NCBI RefSeq assembly: GCF_900636545.1
Contig: NZ_LR134290.1
Coordinates: 2,542,001-2,606,000 of the forward strand
Source: Pseudomonas mendocina
Lineage (GTDB): Bacteria; Pseudomonadota; Gammaproteobacteria; Pseudomonadales; Pseudomonadaceae
DNA: 64,000 nt
Direction of reading: 5' to 3'
Shown piece after piece: positions 58,338 through 64,000 of the stretch. How positions within the stretch are numbered: position 1 is the first letter of the stretch; every line of letters starts with the position of its first letter. Below the pieces are notes generated by a model. It ran no database searches. It worked only from the letters and a program-made list of their open reading frames with translations, and was not told the origin of the DNA. A program made the position numbers and the translations under genes.

Positions 58338-59738
58338 TCAGCGCGGTTGTCGCATCAACGCCGTGAAGGTGCGGGTAGCCGCCAGGCCGGCACTGCTCCA
58401 GTGCTGGGCCGGCGACTGCAATTCGATCAGGCGGCACTCGCGTCGGTAGGCATCCAGGCCCTGTAACTGCCTGAGCATTTCGCGGCGCTCGCGATCCAGC
58501 TCGCCATGTTGCGTACCCCCTTCGGACGGCATAGCGGCTTGACTCATGCGGCGCGCTCGGAACGGCGTGCGCTGTTCGGCTGGCTGCCAGTCACCCGCGA
58601 TCCAGTCGTGCAGCAGCTGACGCTCGTAGGGGCTGAATACACCGAACATCGCCGCGCCCTGACCTTGTACCAGACGCCAGAAACGACTGTCGGCCGGGTC
58701 CTTGTCGCGTCTTATCCAGCCGTTGCGCTGCAGCGCTTCGAGAAAACCCGCCACGTCACCGGAGCTACCCAGCCACTGGTTCACCGTACGCCCTTCGATA
58801 CGGCAGTAGTCCGAATGCACCTGGCTGGCCACCTTGCGCTTGCGTTCGAGCATCTGCAGTACCTGCTGCTCCAGATCGAAACTGTCGATCACGGCGGTGG
58901 AGCCCATGCCTAGGTCGTTGAGCAGATAACCGCGCATGACGCGCTGGTAATAAGCCTGGGCGTCGCCAACCCGCGGCAGATTGTCCAGCACGCTTTGCAC
59001 GGCCTTGGCGGCATGGCCGCTGGAGCCGTTGTCGATGGTCACGTGCAGTTGAAAATAGTAGGGGTCGATGTCCAGTTCATTGAGTTCGAAGGCGCTGATC
59101 AGCAGATGCAGCGGCAACTGTTCGTAGCCAAGGTTGTAGCCGATCACCTCGGGCAAAAACTCCTCGACCAGCAGCCCAAGGGCCAGCTGGATCGCCCCCT
59201 GGCGATAAAGCACGTCCTCCAGTTCCAGCGCATCTTCACAGCCCTGGCTGGCCAGCAGTTGGCGATAGAGCAGCACATGATTCTGCTGTGGCACGCCGTC
59301 GCCCAGCTCTTCCAGGTAGGTCCGCACCAGGGGATACACACGGTGATCACGCCAGTGGGGCAGGGTGCCGTAGAGCCAGGCACCGTCGACCAGCTTGGTT
59401 GGCGCTACCGCGCGGAGAAAATGCAGCGCATGCGCCTTGCGCGGAAAGAAACGGCGGCCCTGCCCCGAGCGGCGTCCTTCCAGGTAACTGGCGTAATCGG
59501 CGGTCACCCGTTGATGTTGACGCAACGACCAGTCGGCCAGCTCATAGGGGCTGGCCGGCAGTTCGCAGGGCAACTGCTCGACCTCCTGCAGACACTCCTG
59601 GAGAAACTCACGTGCTTGCGGATGACCCGGCTCGGGTTCGTCCAGCAGTTGGCGATAGAGGCTTTGCCAGGGGCCGGTGGCAGGAACGAAGGAAATACGT
59701 TGCGCGGCAGGCGTGTCGATGAAACTGGCGATCGACAT
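58338..59738 (-). CDS. Heme-oxygenase-like di-iron protein (iron-containing redox enzyme family)
   Basis: 466 residues. Helical core with potential metal ligands in RTYLEELGDGVPQQNHVLLY (about 139-158) and NELDIDPYYFQLHVTIDNGSSGHA (about 215-240), the EX..HX pattern of the HDO superfamily. The C-terminal third is basic/Arg-Gln-rich with ERREMLRQLQGLD. HDO enzymes desaturate or cleave lipids and amino acids with O2; here the substrate is unknown. Start 16 bp upstream of the methyltransferase start region on the same strand, so they may form a two-gene unit. Confidence 0.82.
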   Translation of the reverse strand: MSIASFIDTPAAQRISFVPATGPWQSLYRQLLDEPEPGHPQAREFLQECLQEVEQLPCELPASPYELADWSLRQHQRVTADYASYLEGRRSGQGRRFFPRKAHALHFLRAVAPTKLVDGAWLYGTLPHWRDHRVYPLVRTYLEELGDGVPQQNHVLLYRQLLASQGCEDALELEDVLYRQGAIQLALGLLVEEFLPEVIGYNLGYEQLPLHLLISAFELNELDIDPYYFQLHVTIDNGSSGHAAKAVQSVLDNLPRVGDAQAYYQRVMRGYLLNDLGMGSTAVIDSFDLEQQVLQMLERKRKVASQVHSDYCRIEGRTVNQWLGSSGDVAGFLEALQRNGWIRRDKDPADSRFWRLVQGQGAAMFGVFSPYERQLLHDWIAGDWQPAEQRTPFRARRMSQAAMPSEGGTQHGELDRERREMLRQLQGLDAYRRECRLIELQSPAQHWSSAGLAATRTFTALMRQPR

Positions 59739-59899
59739 GGGTCAAGTCTCCTGAAGAACGGGTGCCATGTTCTGTCTAGGAGGGCCCGGCCTAAACAAAG
59801 ATTCCACCTAAATTCGCCTCACCCGGCGCTGCCGCAAACAGGTTGAACCCAAGCCGCAGACACGTCCTCAACTGCAGGAATCCTGGGAGTAGGTGGGGC

Positions 59900-61036
59900 A
59901 TGAGCACGAGCACGTTCGGCATCGAGGAAGAGTACTTTCTGACCGACCTGGCAAGTCGTTGCGTGGCGCAGCAGGGGGTCGAGGCCTTTGCCGTATCCAG
60001 CCGCCGCGCCTTGGGCCCGCGCGTGACGCGCGAGATGTTCGCCGCGCAGTTCGAAGTGGTGACCCCGGTGCTGCACAGCCTCGACGAGGCGCGCGAATTT
60101 CTCGGCCAGGCGCGCCGCACCATGGCCGAACTGGCCAGCGAGTTCGGCTGCGGCATTCTCGCCGCCGGTACCCATCCGCTGGGGCAATGGCGCAGCGTGC
60201 AGGCCACCAACATGGCGCGCTACCAGGCGATCTTCGACGATTACCGCATCGTCGCCAGCCGCAGCGTGCTGGCCGGCCTGCATGTGCATGTCGGGGTGCC
60301 GGAAGGCATCGACCGCATTCGTCTGATGAACAGGCTGACGCCCTGGCTGCCATTGCTGTTGGGTTTGAGCGCGTCGTCGCCATTCTGGGATGGCCGGCCC
60401 AGCGGTCTGATGAGCTACCGCCAGGCCGTCTGTGATGAATGGCCGCGCATGGGCATTCCCGATCACTTTCGCGATGACGCCGAATACCAGCGTTACCTGA
60501 AGGTGATGACCGCGACCGACTGCATCGGCTCGGCCGTCAACCTGTGGTGGAACATCCGCCCGTCACTGCGCTTTCCTACCCTAGAGTTGCGTATCGCCGA
60601 CGCCTGCCCGCAACTGCAGGACGCCCTGTGCATCGCCGGGTTGTTCCGCGCCATGCTCGGCCATGCGCTGGATGCCCCGCACCATGACTGGTTCGACGAC
60701 CCGCTGACGCGCATTCTCACCCTGGAAAACCGCTGGCGTGCCAAGCGCCGTGGCCTGCGCGGTCTGTTCATCGAACCGCGCAGCCGGAGCACCTTGCCGT
60801 TCGCGGCCTGGCTGGAGCAGGTACTGGCCTGCGTCGCCGAGCAGATCGCGCCCGAGGACCGCTGGGTCATGGCACATGCGCGCAAGCTGGCACGTATCGG
60901 CGGCAGTGCCGAAGCGCAGCTTGGCCTCTATCGGCGTGCCCGCAGCGGCGGCGCCGATCATCGCGCCGCCGTGGGCGAAGTGGTCGATACGCTGATGCAG
61001 CAGACGGCCCTGCAGGACGTTCGGCAAATAGCCTGA
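59900..61036 (+). CDS. ybdK: YbdK-type carboxylate-amine ligase (GCS2 family)
   Basis: 378 residues from the ATG at 59900 (MSTSTFGIEEEYFLTD); upstream in-frame codons are non-coding. FGIEEEY with GLHVHVG, RLMNRLTPWLPLLLGLSASSPFW and the C-terminal region are family blocks of ATP-dependent YbdK, which has weak glutamate-cysteine ligase activity in E. coli. The true substrate is unknown. Confidence 0.92.
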   Translation: MSTSTFGIEEEYFLTDLASRCVAQQGVEAFAVSSRRALGPRVTREMFAAQFEVVTPVLHSLDEAREFLGQARRTMAELASEFGCGILAAGTHPLGQWRSVQATNMARYQAIFDDYRIVASRSVLAGLHVHVGVPEGIDRIRLMNRLTPWLPLLLGLSASSPFWDGRPSGLMSYRQAVCDEWPRMGIPDHFRDDAEYQRYLKVMTATDCIGSAVNLWWNIRPSLRFPTLELRIADACPQLQDALCIAGLFRAMLGHALDAPHHDWFDDPLTRILTLENRWRAKRRGLRGLFIEPRSRSTLPFAAWLEQVLACVAEQIAPEDRWVMAHARKLARIGGSAEAQLGLYRRARSGGADHRAAVGEVVDTLMQQTALQDVRQIA

Positions 61037-61092
61037 ACATCCGCCCGGCAGCGATTTCGGAATAGGAACATGCCTTTTGCGGGAGAAGCCTC

Positions 61093-62259
61093 ATGCAAGC
61101 ATTGACCTATCACGGTAGCCACGACGTGCGGGTGGAGCGGGTGCCCGATCCCGTCATCGAACAACCCGACGACATCATCCTGCGCGTGACCGCCACGGCG
61201 ATCTGCGGCTCGGACCTGCACCTGTATCGCGGCAAGATTCCGCAGGTCAAGGACGGCGATATCTTCGGCCACGAGTTCATGGGCGTGGTCGAGGAGGTCG
61301 GCCCGCAGGTCACCGCGGTTAGCAAGGGCGATCGGGTCATCGTGCCCTTCGTCATCGCCTGCGGCGACTGCTTCTTCTGCCAGATGGACCTGCACGCGGC
61401 GTGCGAAACCACCAATCCGGGGCGTGGCGCGATTCTCAACAAGAAGCAGATTCCGCCAGGCGCGGCGCTGTTCGGCTACAGCCACCTGTACGGCGGTGTG
61501 CCGGGCGGGCAGGCCGAGCTGGTGCGCGTGCCCAAGGCCAATGCCGGCCCGTTCAAGGTGCCGGACGTACTCGACGACGAGCAGGTGCTGTTCCTCACCG
61601 ACATCCTGCCCACTGGCTACCAGGCTGCAGTCAACGCAGGAGTCAGACCGGGCAGTCGCGTGGCGATCTATGGCGCCGGCCCGGTCGGTCTGATGAGCGC
61701 AGCCTGCGCGCGCATGCTCGGTGCCGAGCAGATCTTCATGGTCGACCATCACGATTACCGTCTGACCTACGCTCAGCAGACCTACGGGGTGATACCGATC
61801 AATTTCGACGTGATCGATGATCCAGCCAGCGCCATCATCGAACAGACGCCGGGGCACCGTGGCGTGGATGCGGTGATCGATGCGGTGGGCTTCGAGGCCA
61901 AGGGCAGCCTCACCGAAACCGTGCTGACCACGCTCAAGCTGGAAGCCAGCAGCGGCGTGGCGCTGCGCCAGTGCATCGCGGCCGTTCGCCGCGGCGGCAC
62001 GGTCAGCGTGCCAGGCGTCTATGCCGGTTTCATCCACGGCTTTCTGTTTGGCGATGCCTTCGACAAGGGGCTGACCTTCAAGATGGGCCAGACCCATGTC
62101 CACCCGCTGCTGCCCACGCTACTGGAACACATCCAGCGTGGCGACCTGAACCCGGAAATCATCATCAGTCATCGCATGCCGCTGGCCGAGGCGGCTGAAG
62201 GCTATCGCCTGTTCGACTCGCGCCGCGATCAGTGCCGCAAGGTGATTCTGCGGCCCTGA
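61093..62259 (+). CDS. Zinc-dependent alcohol dehydrogenase
   Basis: 388 residues. Catalytic Zn site Cys in [12 protein letters not shown] and the [12 protein letters not shown] block; structural Zn cysteines in [18 protein letters not shown] fold [17 protein letters not shown]. Closest in layout to formaldehyde/threonine-dehydrogenase-like MDR enzymes that carry the LYG..PGGQAE segment. 56 bp after ybdK; part of the stress region. Confidence 0.93.
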   Translation: MQALTYHGSHDVRVERVPDPVIEQPDDIILRVTATAICGSDLHLYRGKIPQVKDGDIFGHEFMGVVEEVGPQVTAVSKGDRVIVPFVIACGDCFFCQMDLHAACETTNPGRGAILNKKQIPPGAALFGYSHLYGGVPGGQAELVRVPKANAGPFKVPDVLDDEQVLFLTDILPTGYQAAVNAGVRPGSRVAIYGAGPVGLMSAACARMLGAEQIFMVDHHDYRLTYAQQTYGVIPINFDVIDDPASAIIEQTPGHRGVDAVIDAVGFEAKGSLTETVLTTLKLEASSGVALRQCIAAVRRGGTVSVPGVYAGFIHGFLFGDAFDKGLTFKMGQTHVHPLLPTLLEHIQRGDLNPEIIISHRMPLAEAAEGYRLFDSRRDQCRKVILRP

Positions 62260-62377
62260 ACCGAGGCTACCAAGCGGCCGCTGGCCCGATTCTCTGAACC
62301 TTTGGCGTCGGCGAGGCTTTCTAAATCTCACGGGCGCCGCAATCGGCATTCGTCATGAACCATCAGGAGGAAACGCC

Positions 62378-62722
62378 ATGTCACTGACCCAAAACGTCCA
62401 TCGTGTTGAACGTGCCGTATCGCTCGCCACGGGCGCCACTGCCATCGTCGCCGGCGTCTGCCAGGGCGGCACCTCGGGTGTACTCAAGGCCCTTGGCGGC
62501 GCCGCACTGCTGCAACGCGGTCTGACTGGCCACTGCGTGGTCAAGGGGCTGATCAGCGACCCCAAGGCCGAGCTGGAATGCCTGCGTGAGCGGGTGGCCG
62601 AACTGCGCGCCGCACTGCCGCGCCTGCAGAAGGAAATGGACAGCTTGAAAGGGCGCCAGGAAAACCGGCTGGATCATGCCGTCGAAGAAACGTTCCCGGC
62701 CAGCGATCCGATCTCGCCTTGA
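62378..62722 (+). CDS. DUF2892-like membrane protein with metallothionein-type C-terminal tail
   Basis: 114 residues behind AGGAGG. Two hydrophobic segments (about 14-30 and 33-48) resemble the YgaP/DUF2892 transmembrane hairpin. A charged coiled coil follows (61-97), and the protein ends LDHAVEETFPASDPISP (98-114). That tail matches, from memory, the end of the Pseudomonas metallothionein PmtA family (LDEALEETFPASDPISP). Oddly, the metallothionein 0.5 kb downstream has no such tail. Confidence 0.85.
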   Translation: MSLTQNVHRVERAVSLATGATAIVAGVCQGGTSGVLKALGGAALLQRGLTGHCVVKGLISDPKAELECLRERVAELRAALPRLQKEMDSLKGRQENRLDHAVEETFPASDPISP

Positions 62723-62794
62723 ACCGAGCGTAAGGGCGATGGCGCATCTGCGCCGTCGCCATGCTTGGCCCATATCGTTCGAAGGAGGCATCCC

Positions 62795-63217
62795 ATGAAA
62801 GACACGACTCCAGGTCCCACCCCGGAACGAATCGATGAACAGGCGCTGGACTTCAGCGATGACGACGACAGCCTTGGCACGGGTGAGCCCTCGTTGCGGC
62901 AGTCCGCGCGACCATCGTCCAGCGCCGAGAACGAGATCGGCCTGACCGGCGCCGCGACCCTCGGCGAAAGCGAACACGAGGACAACGTCAGCCTCGACGA
63001 TCTCAGTCCGGACACCCTGATCGACGACAGCGGCGCGCGCTCGCCGCTCGAACGTGGTGGCGACGGTGCCAACGATGAGGAACTGAGCGTGGTCGACGAA
63101 TCGCAGGTCGGCGGTGGCTTTGGCCTCGACGAAGCGGAGCTGGCGCGCTCGGCCCCCATCGACGGCAAGCCCTGGACCGATGAAGTGGTACCTACCGACG
63201 AGGAGCGCAAGCCATGA
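62795..63217 (+). CDS. Hypothetical acidic, disordered-looking protein
   Basis: 140 residues from the ATG at 62795 behind AAGGAGG. Very acidic (DFSDDDDSLG; SEHEDNVSLDDLSPDTLIDD), with few hydrophobics and no predicted fold. Similar acidic proteins occur next to stress genes in other pseudomonads; function unknown. Its stop overlaps the metallothionein start (ATGA), so the two are translationally coupled. Confidence 0.85.
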   Translation: MKDTTPGPTPERIDEQALDFSDDDDSLGTGEPSLRQSARPSSSAENEIGLTGAATLGESEHEDNVSLDDLSPDTLIDDSGARSPLERGGDGANDEELSVVDESQVGGGFGLDEAELARSAPIDGKPWTDEVVPTDEERKP

Positions 63218-63414
63218 ACGCACGAACCTGCGCCTGCCCACATTGCGATTGCCCGGTCGAGTCCCGTGAATGGGTGCACGAAGTCGCGGGCGAAGATCTG
63301 CTGTATTGCTGCGAGGCCTGCATGCAGCGACATCCCAAGGGCCTGGTCCAGTGCCAGAGCGCCGGCTGCGATTGCGGCGAGCGCGTGGCGCGTGAACGCG
63401 AGCAGGCTCCCTAG
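63214..63414 (+). CDS. Bacterial metallothionein (PmtA/SmtA-like)
   Basis: 66 residues with Cys6, Cys8, Cys11 and Cys13 (TCACPHCDCP), Cys32, Cys33 and Cys36 (YCCEACMQRHP) and three more near 47-54 (QCQSAGCDCG), the spacing of bacterial zinc/cadmium metallothioneins. It should bind a Zn4 cluster in the cytosol. Compared with P. aeruginosa PmtA as I recall it, it lacks the ETFPASDPISP tail. Translationally coupled to the acidic protein before it. Confidence 0.9.
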   Translation: MNARTCACPHCDCPVESREWVHEVAGEDLLYCCEACMQRHPKGLVQCQSAGCDCGERVAREREQAP

Positions 63415-63449
63415 GCGCTAATGCTGTTCACTGGAGGCACGCGTTTGCT

Positions 63450-63475
63450 CCCCTCTCCCATTCATGGGAGAGGGG
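63450..63475. repeat. Inverted repeat CCCCTCTCCCA/TGGGAGAGGGG
   Basis: Perfect 11-bp arms (63450-63460, 63465-63475) between convergent genes, followed by GGGGGAGAGGG. This resembles a widespread CCCTCTCCC-type intergenic repeat and may also terminate transcription. Confidence 0.7.
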
Positions 63476-63522
63476 CTGGGGGAGAGGGCCGAGGGCACTG
63501 ATCGCGTGAACAGCAGCCCCTC

Positions 63523-63903
63523 TCAGGCACTGGCCTTGCGCAGCGCCTGCAACAGTTCTTCCTTGCGCATGCGAGAGCGCCCGGCGATATCCCGCTTGCG
63601 CGCCAAGTCCATCAGCTCGGTCTTGGTCATCGCTTCCAGGCGCTGACCGGGGCGGGGTGTACCTTCGCGAGTAGCGGCTGCACGCCGCGCCGAGGACTTG
63701 CGTGCAGCCTGCTTGCTGGTCGCGCTGGTCGTCTGTCCGGAACCGCCAGCCTTGTCGCCACCGCCGGACTGCTTGTTGACCGTGGCCCAGGCGCGCGCCT
63801 CGGCCTCGTCTTGGGGGACGCCGCGTTCCTTGTAGCTGTCCTCGATGTGTTCGGCCTTGCGCTTCTGCTTGTCGGTGTATTTGTCTTTGCTGCCACGGGG
63901 CAT
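63523..63903 (-). CDS. Rho_N/SAP-like basic protein
   Basis: 126 residues, strongly basic. Residues 1-48 (MPRGSKDKYTDKQKRKAEHI...) form a helical N-terminal module often fused to stress proteins, then a Gly/Ser/Ala/Lys linker. The C-terminal helix-extended loop-helix (about 85-124, LEAMTKTELMDLARKRDIAG) resembles Rho N-terminal/SAP DNA-binding motifs. Some databases call such proteins plasmid stabilization proteins without evidence. Probably nucleic acid-binding. Confidence 0.82.
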   Translation of the reverse strand: MPRGSKDKYTDKQKRKAEHIEDSYKERGVPQDEAEARAWATVNKQSGGGDKAGGSGQTTSATSKQAARKSSARRAAATREGTPRPGQRLEAMTKTELMDLARKRDIAGRSRMRKEELLQALRKASA

Positions 63904-64000
63904 GAGCGTTCTCCCGGCTGGTTGTGAGGTAAAGGAAGTGAATGCGCCCTGATTAATTGGTTCCCGGTTTCGGATGACCGGCGGCGATTGTTCGAACCTC
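63904..64000. other. Upstream region at the right edge
   Basis: 97 bp upstream of the Rho_N/SAP-like gene. No further gene start is visible before the window ends. Confidence 0.5.

Overview
The window reads as chromosomal DNA of a Pseudomonas species. The gene order hflD-mnmA-nudix-idh/icd-cspD-clpS-clpA-infA-bpt-aat-trxB-ftsK-lolA-rarA-crcB-serS-cysG and gacA(TTG start)-uvrC-pgsA-tRNAs is the conserved Pseudomonas core layout as I know it, and the proteins look pseudomonad throughout. The DNA is GC-rich. I cannot fix the species; the combination with NHEJ, UbiTUV and RES-Xre genes would fit the mendocina/oleovorans-like group, but that is a guess.

Region 1 (1-28.6 kb) is housekeeping. It holds tRNA thiolation (mnmA, and the tusDCBE relay 22.5-23.9 kb), two non-homologous isocitrate dehydrogenases transcribed divergently, a compact N-degron block (clpS, clpA, bpt, aat) wrapped around infA, chromosome segregation and repair (ftsK, rarA, uvrC), lipoprotein export (lolA), siroheme synthesis (cysG), GacA, and four tRNA genes (Ser-UGA, Gly-GCC, Cys-GCA, Leu-UAA).

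Region 2 (28.6-39.7 kb) is an accessory/anaerobic block. A RES-Xre toxin-antitoxin pair sits between tRNA-Leu and an anaerobic/nitrosative-stress set: class III ribonucleotide reductase (nrdD, a separate 49-residue glycyl-radical polypeptide, nrdG), NnrS, the di-iron Fe-S repair protein YtfE/DnrN, NorR, a DUF3079 protein and the O2-independent ubiquinone genes ubiU-ubiV-ubiT. Four Anr/Dnr-type TTGAT-N4-ATCAA-like boxes with correctly spaced -10 hexamers lie in front of nrdD, norR, the DUF3079 gene and ubiU, and a sigma-54 promoter lies in front of ytfE. They form a coherent low-oxygen/NO regulon.

Region 3 (39.7-64 kb) looks like a stress-survival region: DUF72, a PLDc_N membrane peptide, Ku and LigD (NHEJ), two SDRs, a TPP enzyme, UDP-glucose dehydrogenase with a first galU, a VOC protein, glutathione reductase, a TRIC-family channel, a DUF421 protein, two KGG-repeat peptides flanking a second galU and an SDR, hemerythrin, a methyltransferase, a heme-oxygenase-like di-iron protein, a YbdK-type ligase, a zinc alcohol dehydrogenase, a DUF2892-like protein carrying a metallothionein-type tail, an acidic protein, a metallothionein and a Rho_N/SAP-like basic protein. 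From memory it resembles the stationary-phase/desiccation gene set of P. aeruginosa around ligD, ku and pmtA.

The strongest unusual item is the split class III ribonucleotide reductase, in which the radical-bearing glycine is on its own tiny gene at 32190-32339. No CRISPR array, prophage or insertion sequence was seen.
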